Shown here one piece after another: positions 1 through 7,854 of a stretch of DNA of 23,245 bases. Each line of letters begins with the position of its first letter. Position 1 is the stretch's first letter. The DNA is from a bacterium Ga0077546 (lineage in GTDB: Bacteria; Cyanobacteriota; Vampirovibrionia; Obscuribacterales; Obscuribacteraceae), in NCBI GenBank assembly GCA_001464165.1, contig LNEX01000429.1, positions 1 through 23,245 on the forward strand, read 5' to 3'. The position numbers were made by a program, and so were the translations under genes. Under the pieces are notes generated by a model. It saw nothing but the letters and a program-made list of their open reading frames with translations. It made no database searches and was not told the DNA's origin.

Positions 1-97
1 GCCGTCGCTGACAACGACTTCCCCCTGATTTTTCGGACGCTGCAAAACCGCGCTTGTACAGGCGTTTTGCGGCTCCCTTGTTTTCCTTTTTAGTCAT
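1..97 (-). CDS. Partial CDS, N-terminus of unknown basic protein
   Basis: On the minus strand an open frame runs from an ATG at 97 to the window edge (32 codons), beginning MTKKENKGAAKRLYKRGF and remaining Lys/Arg-rich. The protein is cut off by the window, so no domain can be assigned. The bases before the ATG show no clear Shine-Dalgarno site, which weakens the start call. The MT-K/N-K opening resembles the starts of the downstream minus-strand genes at 777 and 2084. It would be the last visible gene of the minus-strand GC-rich block. Tentative. Confidence 0.35.
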   Translation of the reverse strand, partial: MTKKENKGAAKRLYKRGFAASEKSGGSRCQRR

Positions 98-306
98 ATC
101 TATTAGCTTGTATAGTTATTGCGGTGGCAAAAAAATTTGACAAGAAAAGTTGTGAGGAAGCAAGCGTAAGAAAAACAGCAGCAGAGTAGCGAGGGGCTCA
201 ACTTGAAGCAAAGTCCCACGCAAGATTTTTAAGGGGCGATTAATCGGTCAGGTTATGAGCGAAGAATCGGCTGACGGCATTGCGGCGGAAATGCCAAATG
301 CGAAAC

Positions 307-777
307 CTACCATTCCGTAGGCATGGAGCCAGAAGAAGGAGCCAGGTGAACGAAGTATTGTCCGTCCTGATACTTCTGGAAGACGCAGGGAAGCCACTGA
401 CCATCGATTTTGGCCAGCACTTCATCGCCGCGCTTGAAAGCATGAGGTTCGGCCACTTCGGTGCTGTAGGTGGTGCCATCGGCACTGCGGAAGATGTGAC
501 TCTTGCCGTTGCCTTCGACATATTCGCCGAACTGCCAGCCGTTCTTCGTCCAGCCACGGACGATATCGCCGGCCTTCAGCAGGGTCACAGCCAGTGCCCG
601 CTGAAAGATATTGGCCGCCCGAGCATTGTCGGCATAAACCCATCCACGTTCCCAGCGGAAGGTCGCGACGAGTTCACCGTCGACCCTGTGCACGCAGCTG
701 GGGAAGCGCTCGTAAGGCCCCTGCAGATACATGACAAGTTCTGGCGTAGCAGTCGTCTCGGTGCTCTTATTCGTCAT
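307..777 (-). CDS. Unknown protein with two SH3/Tudor-like repeats
   Basis: 156 residues with no recognised family. The C-terminal half holds two similar segments of about 30 residues: one around residues 69-98 starting GDIVRGWTKNGWQFGEYV, the other around 118-147 starting GDEVLAKIDGQWLPCVF. Each has a GD-V start, a central G/D-W and a following aromatic-rich strand, the look of small beta-barrel SH3 or Tudor-like domains that bind peptides or modified ligands; this fold call is inference. The N-terminal half is Trp/Tyr-rich. There is no signal peptide or membrane segment. A GGAG-type ribosome site lies about 12 bases upstream of the ATG at 777. Other frames of the same DNA are also open but lack comparable protein character. 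Confidence 0.6.
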   Translation of the reverse strand: MTNKSTETTATPELVMYLQGPYERFPSCVHRVDGELVATFRWERGWVYADNARAANIFQRALAVTLLKAGDIVRGWTKNGWQFGEYVEGNGKSHIFRSADGTTYSTEVAEPHAFKRGDEVLAKIDGQWLPCVFQKYQDGQYFVHLAPSSGSMPTEW

Positions 778-829
778 TTTCTATCGTTCACTCCATTGTT
801 TTTCTTTTGAAGTTTCCTTTGAAGAAAGA

Positions 830-863
830 AGCAGCAGGAGGCCCGAGGGTCACTCCTGCTGCT
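830..863 (-). terminator. Hairpin between minus-strand genes, likely terminator
   Basis: A perfect 11-bp stem (830-840 with 853-863) closes a 12-base loop. On the minus strand it is followed by a T-rich stretch (TTCTTTCTTC). It sits 17 bases downstream of the stop of the Cys-motif gene at 881-1165 and before the start of the 307-777 gene, as expected for an intrinsic terminator or attenuator. Confidence 0.65.
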
Positions 864-880
864 CTTCTCAGTTTTGTCTG

Positions 881-1165
881 TTAGACAGCGCTATCCTCTT
901 CCACCAGGTCATCGCTGAACCACCTTTCGTACATGGCACGCAGGAAGGGCGCAGTGATTTCCAGGCTGGAATCAGCCAGGACGCTGTCTATGCCACACTT
1001 GGGGCACACTGCATCTTTGCCACCACACACATACTCACGCACTTCGCTCGGGGCGTAGGTTGCTTCGCAGTAGAAGCAGCCGCACACCGTGCTGGCGTTG
1101 ATGGCATCGCGGTTATTGCTGCAGTGCTTGTGGGCTTGGGTGAGCAGCTCTTTCGAGTAGGTCAT
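881..1165 (-). CDS. Small zinc-ribbon-like cytoplasmic protein
   Basis: 94 residues. It carries a CGCFYC segment near residue 28 and VCPKCGIDS near residue 53, a two-knuckle CxxC...CxxC arrangement able to bind one zinc ion. The string AHKHCSNNRD near the start and the CPKCGIDS motif match a widespread family of small uncharacterised bacterial cytoplasmic proteins; I recognise the pattern but know no proven function. The acidic C-terminus ends EEDSAV. There is no signal peptide. The ribosome site before the ATG at 1165 is weak. It lies in the minus-strand GC-rich block between two hairpin-bounded genes. A function in nucleic-acid binding or redox sensing would be a guess. Confidence 0.75.
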   Translation of the reverse strand: MTYSKELLTQAHKHCSNNRDAINASTVCGCFYCEATYAPSEVREYVCGGKDAVCPKCGIDSVLADSSLEITAPFLRAMYERWFSDDLVEEDSAV

Positions 1166-1360
1166 TGTTTGGTCTCGCTGTTGTTGAGGGCACCGTTCAC
1201 CATTGAACGATTGGCTCTAGCCGAACATCTCTCTGCTTAGCCATACAAACGGCTTTGGCAAATCAATGTCGCCCTCCGAAAAGCGAGGTTTAGCTTTGAC
1301 TGAACATCAAAGATGTCCCTCCATGTTGATGTTGCGATTGTGCCACGACTTGCTGCAGCC

Positions 1361-2084
1361 CTAGCGCTTGCGCCGGCCCTTCTTCCCACCAGTCGAAACC
1401 GGCATGTCGGGGAAGAGCGCCAGCTGTTGGCCAGGCACAACCGGCTTCGTCACCGAACCAGCAGCCTTGGTCGAACCAGGATCAGCCGTTTCCGGCTTGC
1501 CCTGTTCGACCGTCGACCTTGGTTGTGGTCACCGCTGCCGGCACCACTTCCTTGGCCGCCACTGTTGCAGCAGCAGGTTTTTCAGCAGCAGGTTTTTCTG
1601 CAGCCGGTTCTTCTGCAGCGGATTTTGCCACAACAGGCTTGGTCGCCGCTTGCGAAGTCGCCGGAGGCGTGGTGTGCGACAACGGATGGCTGGAAGCGTT
1701 GTAGGTCACTTCGTAGCCATGGTCAGCTGCCACCCACACAGCTTGCAGCGCCGAGAGGCGACGCAAATCGATGACGCAGGTGCGAGCCTTGCTGCGCAGT
1801 TCGACGATGCCCATGTAAGTAGCATCCATCGCGGCTTTCTTGCGCATGAGAAGGCGGCAAAAACGCTTGCCGTTCCAGATGCTGGCTGCAAAAAAGCCGC
1901 TGAACTCCACCGACTGGCCATAGCGCTGACGCTTGCCGGCCTTGGGCACGTTGTGCAGCTTGATGTCGCCCGCTCGAAGCGTGGCTGGCAGGTCGAATCC
2001 GCTCACTTCCTGGGCAAGGAAGCCAGCAAGGTAGACTCGACCCGACAAGACGATAGGCTCATTGAGAGCTGGTTTCTTTGTCAT
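1361..2084 (-). pseudogene. Unknown protein with Ala/Pro/Lys-rich tail, apparent frameshift near 1515
   Basis: The start is the ATG at 2084, preceded by a strong AGGAG ribosome site five bases away; an in-frame ATG at 2129 has no such site. The intact frame gives 200 residues to a stop at 1482. It has a compact N-terminal domain (about residues 1-135) with alternating hydrophobic strands, then a low-complexity linker with EKPAA repeats. Around 1500-1530 the protein-like signal moves to the +1 frame, which continues STVEQGKPETADPGSTK and ends PVSTGGKKGRRKR before a stop at 1361. The joined product would be about 240 residues with a basic tail. The alternate frame opens only at about 1530, so the shift must lie in roughly 1484-1530. 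A one-base sequencing error, a real mutation or programmed frameshifting would all fit; no function is recognised. Confidence 0.6.
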
Positions 2085-2114
2085 AAGGTCTCCTGGTTTT
2101 AGATTTCCGTTTTG

Positions 2115-2168
2115 AAAAAAAACAAGCAAGGAACTGCCGCTCAGTCTTGTGGACTGGGCAGCAATTCC
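2115..2168 (-). terminator. Terminator or attenuator between minus-strand genes
   Basis: An imperfect stem pairs about 2130-2147 with 2152-2168. On the minus strand it is followed by a run of eight T residues (2122-2115). It stands between the stop of the 94-residue gene at 2234 and the start of the gene at 2084, so it would end or attenuate transcription from upstream. Confidence 0.65.
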
Positions 2169-2220
2169 TCACTCGGACCAGTTTCTCGAGGTCAGTCGAG
2201 ATTGCTGAATCTAGGCTGAA

Positions 2221-2243
2221 CCGCGGCTAACGCTTAGCCGTGG
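2221..2243 (-). other. Stem-loop overlapping a stop codon
   Basis: Ten-base arms (2221-2230 and 2234-2243) pair with one mismatch around a three-base loop, and the stop codon of the 2234-2518 gene lies in the stem. There is no U-run directly after it, so it may protect the 3' end of the message or work with the stronger hairpin at 2115-2168. Confidence 0.45.
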
Positions 2244-2518
2244 TTGCCGGTGCAGCGGTCGCTCAGCGCGCCCTGGTGGATGATCATGGTGGCATTGACG
2301 CGATGGGTCACGGTGATGCCGAGTTTGGCATCGAAGGCCTTGCGAAGGGCGAACATCTCGGTGTCGCCGGCTTCGGGGCTGAAGCACTTGTTCTCGGCGA
2401 TGCACATGATGCTGCCGTCTTCGAAGGCCATGGCGCGCGCGCTGCAGTGGGGGCATGCGACCTGCTGGTCGATGCGGTTCGGGTTGCCGAGGATCTCGGT
2501 TGCTTTGACTTCTTTCAT
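2234..2518 (-). CDS. Small Cys-motif (zinc-finger-like) protein
   Basis: 94 residues starting MKEVKATEILG. The ATG at 2518 is chosen over one 18 codons upstream because AAGGAG lies seven bases before it. Residues about 21-45 contain CPHC followed by a Cys pair in the pattern CxxC-x15-C-x5-C, consistent with a small zinc-binding knuckle, though the last spacing is unusual. The remainder (SPEAGDTEMFALRKAFDAKL) is probably helical. No enzyme motif, signal peptide or membrane segment is visible. It lies between the adenosine-deaminase-like gene upstream and the frameshifted gene downstream, each separated by hairpins. I do not recognise the family beyond the Cys pattern. Confidence 0.65.
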   Translation of the reverse strand: MKEVKATEILGNPNRIDQQVACPHCSARAMAFEDGSIMCIAENKCFSPEAGDTEMFALRKAFDAKLGITVTHRVNATMIIHQGALSDRCTGNHG

Positions 2519-2550
2519 TTTCGTACTCCTTGAGATTTGTGATCGTGAAT

Positions 2551-2588
2551 AAAAATGCCGGCACCACCTCATTGAGGCCTGGGCCGGC
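2551..2588 (-). terminator. Terminator after the deaminase-like gene
   Basis: GCCGGC arms (2557-2562 and 2583-2588) close a longer, partly paired stem. On the minus strand the hairpin is followed by ATTTTT. It lies between the stop of the deaminase-like gene (2702) and the start of the next gene (2518), the expected place for an intrinsic terminator. Confidence 0.6.
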
Positions 2589-2701
2589 TGATGAAATGCT
2601 CGCCGAGATTGGCGAACACTGGTAACAGATAGCGAGCAACTGGTGACACGTCAGCTTGCGCCAACGCTATCACCGAGTCACTACTGAGACACTGCGGAGC
2701 C

Positions 2702-3865
2702 TTAGCCCTTGAGATAGGGCTTGTAGAAGCGCAGCAGCTTGGCCTTGAGGATCGCCTTGACGGTGGGGCAGAACGTCGAGGCTTCCAGCGCCGTCAGGTT
2801 GACGACGAGAAAGTCGCGCTCAGTCCAGCCGAAGGTTTCTGCCAGCTTGCGGTACTCGCCACTGAGGGTGACCTGAGTGAAGAGCGTGCCGTCGGTGTTG
2901 ATGCAGATGCGCTTGCCCTGGCGGTAGAGAATGTCGACCGGGTGGTCGAAAATGGTGGCGTACTGACCGGTGACCAGATTGGAAGTGACGCACACCTCGA
3001 TCACCCGATTGCCCTGCTTGTCACCGCGCACCCCGTGCCCGACGCGTCCGATGCGAAGGATGGTGAGGAGTTCGATGTCGCGTTCGGTGGGCTCCTGGGT
3101 TTCCCAGAGGTGGATGGTCAGCTTCAGACCGGCGGCCTGGATGCGCTGAGCGGCGGGAACCCACCAATCGAGCACACCCGGAAATCCGGTTTCGCTGGCA
3201 GCCAGGTCGAAGGCGCCGACGTAGCGACGGTACTTGATGGCGATGTCGGCGAGCTTGAGCGCCATTTCACCATTTTCGTGCCGCAGCGAGCAGACGATCA
3301 GCTTGACCGGGATGGGCGAGCCCTTGAGACCGGCGATGGCCGCCTTCATCACGTCGTCGAGGCTGTTCTCCTTGCCGGTTTCACCGAGGTGAAGCTGGGG
3401 CGCGAAGCGCAGCTCGATAGCGATGTGACCATCCTTGACGGCGTCCTCGATTCGTTCACGCACGATGCGCGTGAGGTTGTCGAGGTCGTGCATCAGGGGC
3501 AGGACGTGGAAGACGATGGCAGCCAGGTAGTTGTCCAAGCTCTCCTGAGCAAAAGACGCCACCCAATTGTCATACGCCTTGACGGCGGCCTGGCGAGATT
3601 TACGGACATGGGCAGAGCGCTTGCTGGCCGAATCCGGATGCAGAGTAGCTGCGTCTTCCGCTTTCCACAACCGAACGATTTCGGCGGGGAAGGCGACACC
3701 AGCGGCTTTGCCGGCTTCGGCGATCTCGAAGTTGCGTTCAGCCCAGAGTTCGACACAGGTGCGCGGACGCAGGCTGCAGTCGATGTGCTCGTGGATCTGA
3801 AGCTTGGGCATGCGCTTGAAATGAGACAGCGGTGGGACTTTGGTTTTCTTCATAGCTTTGATCAT
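2702..3865 (-). CDS. Adenosine/AMP deaminase-like amidohydrolase
   Basis: 387 residues of the metal-dependent adenosine deaminase superfamily, which hydrolyses the amino group of purines using one zinc ion in a TIM barrel. Visible motifs: PKLQIHEHID with the H25-x-H27 metal pair, ELRFAP in mid-barrel, H252-LW-E255 (family HAGE, with the catalytic Glu kept), RVGHGVR with His277, CVTSNL, and NTDG with zinc ligand D325. The family normally has NTDD; here the second Asp, which contacts the purine base, is Gly326, and HAGE is HLWE. A roughly 60-residue helical insertion follows the first motif (about 60-120). Metal site and chemistry therefore look intact while substrate choice may differ from adenosine. 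The start at 3865 has an AAAGG site about eight bases upstream; a second ATG at 3853 is possible. Cytoplasmic, with no signal peptide. Confidence 0.85.
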   Translation of the reverse strand: MIKAMKKTKVPPLSHFKRMPKLQIHEHIDCSLRPRTCVELWAERNFEIAEAGKAAGVAFPAEIVRLWKAEDAATLHPDSASKRSAHVRKSRQAAVKAYDNWVASFAQESLDNYLAAIVFHVLPLMHDLDNLTRIVRERIEDAVKDGHIAIELRFAPQLHLGETGKENSLDDVMKAAIAGLKGSPIPVKLIVCSLRHENGEMALKLADIAIKYRRYVGAFDLAASETGFPGVLDWWVPAAQRIQAAGLKLTIHLWETQEPTERDIELLTILRIGRVGHGVRGDKQGNRVIEVCVTSNLVTGQYATIFDHPVDILYRQGKRICINTDGTLFTQVTLSGEYRKLAETFGWTERDFLVVNLTALEASTFCPTVKAILKAKLLRFYKPYLKG

Positions 3866-4417
3866 AGACGTGCCTTTCGGTTTATGTTGTTAGACTGCCG
3901 CAGAGCTGAATTGCGCTGCTGTGCACTTTTACGAAATTTCTCTTCTAACCAACAGGCAGATAATCCCCTATGTCACCCCTCAGGGTTGCACCATCTACAC
4001 TCGTTTTTCCCAATGCCAACGTCAGTTGACGGCCTCTAGCAAATGCCCGAAGACACAAGCAGAGGACAGAAGGATAGCGACTGATGAGATGTTTGAGAAG
4101 TATTTGCCTAGATGAAATTGGAGAAGAAAAGAACGCCTGACCATAGCTCTTTTCGCTTGACAATCTCAATGGAGTATTAAGCTCAATAAGGCTTTTCAAA
4201 CAAAGTATCTAGCTAAGTACTAACTAGGTGCATGATTCAAGAACTAAGAAACACCTAGCGCATCTAAGCGAGAGCGTCATAAAGCGCTCGCTCTTTTCAG
4301 CCTGCCCTCTGTAACAGTTGCTCGACAGAACTGAATCTTGGGGTTTTCCAGGTGGCGATTTAGCGGGCAAAAGCGCTAATATACTTATCGGTTCAGTTTT
4401 CGAGGACGGTTAGCGCT
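3866..4417. other. Intergenic region between divergent genes
   Basis: About 550 bases without a convincing gene, separating the GC-rich minus-strand block from the AT-richer exbD group. It must hold divergent promoters. A TTGACA at 4157-4162 has no good -10 partner, and TATACT at 4380-4385 is a possible -10 for exbD with no clear -35. Short open frames here (for example 3945-4199 minus) lack ribosome sites and protein character. A hairpin near 4267 is listed separately. Confidence 0.6.
4267..4297 (+). terminator. Possible terminator hairpin in intergenic gap
   Basis: Two AGCG blocks (4267-4270 and 4273-4276) pair with CGCTCGCT (4285-4292) with a two-base bulge, followed by CTTTT. It resembles an intrinsic terminator in the plus direction, but no plus-strand gene ends just upstream, so it may insulate exbD or end a non-coding transcript. 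Confidence 0.4.
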
Positions 4418-4843
4418 ATGGCTATGGGCGGTAAAGCCGGTGAGGTTTTCACCGAAATCAACGTAACACCTCTCACCGATGTGTTTTTGGTGCTGTTAGT
4501 TATCATGATTTTGATTGCACCGTTAGTCAATCAAGCTGTGCTCAAAGTTGACCCACCACAAGTTGGCAAAGATCAACAAGAGAAGAAAAAAGACGATGAC
4601 AAAATTTCTGCCGACGTTTCTAAAAGCGGCGAAATTAAAATCAATGGTCAAGTGATGACCCCAGGCGACACCACCACAATCATGCGTGCTATCAAGGCTG
4701 AGCAAACAAAAACAGGCAAAAAAGACTTGCCCCTCATTTTGAACTCTGACGACGATGCCTTGCAGAAGCACGTTGTTGCGGTGATGGACGCAGCCGCTGG
4801 CTGCAACATCACAAAAATGTCAATCATGCCACCAAGAAAATAA
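4418..4843 (+). CDS. exbD: ExbD/TolR-family energy transducer
   Basis: 141 residues. ExbD/TolR proteins form the inner-membrane proton channel with ExbB/TolQ and pass the proton-motive force to TonB- or TolA-type partners. The N-terminal EINVTPLTDVFLVLL is the family signature, with Asp21 at the start of the single membrane helix (about 20-40) matching the proton-carrying Asp. A charged Lys/Asp linker follows (about 50-65), then a periplasmic domain to the end (PPRK), which has the usual ExbD length. A GAGGA site lies about 11 bases before the ATG; an in-frame ATG two codons later is an alternative. No exbB or tonB is visible in the window, so the partner must be encoded elsewhere. TolR rather than ExbD cannot be excluded. 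Confidence 0.85.
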   Translation: MAMGGKAGEVFTEINVTPLTDVFLVLLVIMILIAPLVNQAVLKVDPPQVGKDQQEKKKDDDKISADVSKSGEIKINGQVMTPGDTTTIMRAIKAEQTKTGKKDLPLILNSDDDALQKHVVAVMDAAAGCNITKMSIMPPRK

Positions 4844-4918
4844 CTCTGCAACAGATTCACTCTGCTGTCATAAGTTATCAGTGTTTATCAACGCCCTATA
4901 ACTAATTAAGAAGTAAAT

Positions 4919-6442
4919 ATGGTTAAGAGCCTTCAGGCCGGGGAACGGAGGGAAGGATACAGCCTATTTGCAGATCTAGCCATGAGCGCAGCAAAATCAA
5001 GTACAAGAGCCACAACTAGCAAGCCTAGTGAGTCTAATTCGCTGGCTCGCTGGAAGGTCAACCCTAAGACCCTATCGCTGACCAGATTTTGGGCCGCTTC
5101 GACCATAGCTATTTGCGCTTTCAGTTTTTACACCTGCCTGCCCTCCTTCGCCGGCAAAGCACTGCACCTCTCGCCAGCCGAGTACAACAAAGCCACATTC
5201 GTCTACAACAAGCTCAACACCGTCGAAGCCTTGATAAAAAGTGGAAAAAATGTTGAAGCACGCCAGGTGCTAGAGCGCTTGATCACTTACGATCCCAACC
5301 CCTATTCAGCAGACGTGCATGGCCTTCTCGCACAAAGCTGCTACTCCCTCGGCAATGATCGCGAAGCCATCGAGCACTATCTAATTGCCATGCAGCACAA
5401 CAGTAAAGACCCTTGCGCCCATTGGAACATCGCCCTATCGTACATGCACTTGGGTGACTACGATTCAGCGATTCTCTGGGCAAAAAAATTGATCAGTCAA
5501 AATCCAAGCACAACATTGAAGCAGCAAGCCGAGCGCTTTGTTGATGAAATGACAGAAAAGAAGGCAGAGGCCCAGGCAGCCAAAGCAGTTGCTGGTGCTT
5601 CTACTAGTGATTATCTAGCAGAGTTACTGGCCACTGACGACGCTCACAAATGGCCCCTAGAGCGCATGCCCCTCAAAGTCTTTATGGCCGATGCCTCTCA
5701 TGTGTCCAACTTCCGGCCACAGTTTACCCAAATTTTCCTCAACGGCTTAAATAGCTGGACAAGTGCATCACAAGGCCGCCTATCGTACACACTTACTGAC
5801 AATGCCGCTAACGCCGACCTAGTTGTCGAATTTACATCAAGAGTGGAAGACATCGCCCAAAAACCAGGCCAGCCGCCAATCGAGCAAGGCATCGCTCGCT
5901 ATACATTGGTGCGAGATGACCAAGGAAAAACAGTAATCGAAAAAGTAAAAATTCAAATTTTAGTAGTTCGTCCCAACAATGGAAAACCCTGCACTGATGA
6001 TGCCATCAAAGAGACAAGCCTGCACGAACTGGGGCACGCTCTTGGTCTCAATGGCCACTCACCAAATGCCAGCGACATCATGCATTTCGTGCAATCGTTT
6101 AGACAACTACCAGCCTTGACCAAACGAGACAAAAGCACCATCGCCAAGCTTTATAGCGATTACCCTGCCGTCAGTCAAACCGCCAGAAGCGAATTTAATC
6201 CACAAAACTATGGTAGCTTACCCCAGCAAAATATAGAGCCTCCACCTCAATATTATCCGCAGTCGCAGTATCAAAATCAGCAGCCCGAGACCAGTCCGCA
6301 ATATCAACCCAATCAATACCCGGACCGGGTCCCAAATCAGAATCAAAATCAATATCAAAATTCAAATCAACATCACAACCAGAATCAGCAACGCTATCAG
6401 TATCCACCACCAATTCCGTCTCCAAATAACAACAACAACTAA
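4919..6442 (+). CDS. TPR protein with matrixin-like metzincin protease domain
   Basis: 507 residues. The order is: a basic N-terminus, a hydrophobic signal or anchor helix about residues 55-77, TPR repeats about 90-200 (including HYLIAMQHNSKDPCAHWNIA), a coiled linker, then a zinc-protease domain about 235-415. The latter has H369-E370-LGH373-x5-H379, the metzincin HExxHxxGxxH motif, and a Met-turn at M388 (DIMHF), so it should be a zinc peptidase acting outside the cytoplasm. The last 90 residues are extremely Gln/Asn/Pro/Tyr-rich and probably disordered. The start at 4919 has a weak AAGAAG site; the ATG at 4982 is a credible alternative that gives a more usual signal peptide. It lies 75 bases after exbD and 25 before the transaminase, possibly one operon. 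Confidence 0.85.
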   Translation: MVKSLQAGERREGYSLFADLAMSAAKSSTRATTSKPSESNSLARWKVNPKTLSLTRFWAASTIAICAFSFYTCLPSFAGKALHLSPAEYNKATFVYNKLNTVEALIKSGKNVEARQVLERLITYDPNPYSADVHGLLAQSCYSLGNDREAIEHYLIAMQHNSKDPCAHWNIALSYMHLGDYDSAILWAKKLISQNPSTTLKQQAERFVDEMTEKKAEAQAAKAVAGASTSDYLAELLATDDAHKWPLERMPLKVFMADASHVSNFRPQFTQIFLNGLNSWTSASQGRLSYTLTDNAANADLVVEFTSRVEDIAQKPGQPPIEQGIARYTLVRDDQGKTVIEKVKIQILVVRPNNGKPCTDDAIKETSLHELGHALGLNGHSPNASDIMHFVQSFRQLPALTKRDKSTIAKLYSDYPAVSQTARSEFNPQNYGSLPQQNIEPPPQYYPQSQYQNQQPETSPQYQPNQYPDRVPNQNQNQYQNSNQHHNQNQQRYQYPPPIPSPNNNNN

Positions 6443-6467
6443 AGATAAGAAAGGAAAAATTCAATAA

Positions 6468-7847
6468 ATGACGGCCGACACCAGCAAAAAAGCAGTAGCA
6501 ATTGACAGAGAAAAACTAACAACACTACTGGCTCAAGAAGACCAGCGCTTCATCGAAACCCACCCAAAATCAAAAGAATTATTCGAGCGCGCTAAGAAAA
6601 GCTTGCTCAACGGTGTGCCCATGAACTGGATGATCAAGTGGGCCTCACCTTACCCGGTCTTTGTGCAAGAGGGCTCTGGTGCTCACTTTACTGACGTAGA
6701 CGGCCATAAGTATCTCGACTTCTGCCTCGGCGACACTGGCGCCATGACCGGACACGCGCCACCGGTGGCGGTGCAAGCCATAATTGAACGTATCAGCAAA
6801 GGCACAACATTCATGCTGCCATCTGAAGATGCCATATATGTTGCCGAGGAGCTGCAGAAGCGCTTTTCTCTGCCATATTGGCAAACAGCTCTAACAGCTA
6901 CTGACGCTAATCGTTTTGTCATTCGCCTCTGTCGACAAATCACAGGCAGGCAATATGTACTTGTGCACAATTGGTGCTATCACGGTTCAGTTGACGAAAC
7001 CTTTGCCACCCTCCAGGCAGACGGCACCGTAGGCCCACGGAAAGGCAACATGGGGCCACCAGTCAACCCCAACGTCACCACAAAGGTTGTCGAATTCAAC
7101 GATCTGGAAGGCTTAGAAGAAGCTCTCAAGACCAAAGATGTCGCTTGCGTTCTGGCAGAACCAGTGATGACCAATATTGGCATCATCCACCCTGACCCTG
7201 GCTACCACAAGGCTCTGCGCGAACTTACGCGCAAATATGGCACCTATTTGATTATCGATGAAACCCACACAATTTGCACCGGCCCCGGTGGCTACACAAA
7301 AGAGCACAATCTCGAACCAGACTTCATCACCATTGGCAAACCCATTGCCAGCGGCATCCCCGCCTCAGCCTACGGTTTCTCTGAAGCCGTAGCAGAGCAA
7401 ATCAAAGCCAACAGCAGCCTAGATGAATGTGACACCGGCGGCATCGGCGGCACTCTGGCGGGAAACGCCTTGTCGCTAGCCGCCATGCGCGTCACCCTCG
7501 AAAAGGTGCTAACAGTAGATGCCTACAAGCAAACAATCCCTTTGGCTGAGCGCTTCGCCAAAGGTGTAGAAGCCGTTATTGCTGAGCATCAGTTGCCTTG
7601 GATCATCAAACAATTGGGCTGTCGAGTAGAATACTGGTTTAGACCAGAACCGCCAAAAAACGGCTCAGAAGCAGCAGCAGCAGCAGATAGCGAACTTGAT
7701 CGCTACATGCACTTAGCCGCTCTAAATCGCGGCATATTGATGACACCTTTTCACAACATGGCTCTAATTGCGCCAGGCACAAGCAACGCCGACGTTGACC
7801 ACCACACACAGGTATTCAAAGAAAGCGTCGAACAACTGCTTCAGTAA
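6468..7847 (+). CDS. Class-III aminotransferase, glutamate-1-semialdehyde aminomutase-like
   Basis: 459 residues of the PLP-dependent fold-type I class III family. The cofactor aspartate sits in LIIDETHT (D264) and the Schiff-base lysine in TIGKPIASG (K291). The GDTGAMTGHAPP segment near residues 88-99 and the HGSVDETF segment near 172 match the glutamate-1-semialdehyde aminomutase subgroup. True HemL enzymes are slightly shorter (about 430); the extra length lies in the N-terminal 30 residues and a short EAAAAADSELD insert near 405. No other tetrapyrrole gene is nearby, so a general amino-acid transaminase or aminomutase is as likely as a haem role. The ATG at 6468 is preceded by AAAGGA at 12 bases. 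It is followed within eight bases by the DUF4388 gene, so the two are probably cotranscribed. Confidence 0.85.
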   Translation: MTADTSKKAVAIDREKLTTLLAQEDQRFIETHPKSKELFERAKKSLLNGVPMNWMIKWASPYPVFVQEGSGAHFTDVDGHKYLDFCLGDTGAMTGHAPPVAVQAIIERISKGTTFMLPSEDAIYVAEELQKRFSLPYWQTALTATDANRFVIRLCRQITGRQYVLVHNWCYHGSVDETFATLQADGTVGPRKGNMGPPVNPNVTTKVVEFNDLEGLEEALKTKDVACVLAEPVMTNIGIIHPDPGYHKALRELTRKYGTYLIIDETHTICTGPGGYTKEHNLEPDFITIGKPIASGIPASAYGFSEAVAEQIKANSSLDECDTGGIGGTLAGNALSLAAMRVTLEKVLTVDAYKQTIPLAERFAKGVEAVIAEHQLPWIIKQLGCRVEYWFRPEPPKNGSEAAAAADSELDRYMHLAALNRGILMTPFHNMALIAPGTSNADVDHHTQVFKESVEQLLQ

Positions 7848-7854
7848 CAAAACA

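Noticed and set aside
240..557. Minus-strand open frame of 105 codons overlapping the 307-777 gene
   Set aside because: It shares the DNA of a better frame with a ribosome site, its composition is that of a shifted reading (Ser/Met/Arg-rich), and no start signal is visible.
2942..4039. Long plus-strand frame of 365 codons antisense to the deaminase-like gene
   Set aside because: The opposite strand carries clear deaminase motifs and a ribosome site; the long antisense frame is explained by high GC at third positions.
4157..4182. Promoter at TTGACA 4157
   Set aside because: No acceptable -10 hexamer at 16-18 bases; only a TATTAA at 12 bases.
3945..4199. 84-codon minus-strand frame in the 3866-4417 gap
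   Set aside because: No ribosome site, no recognisable protein features; more likely intergenic DNA.
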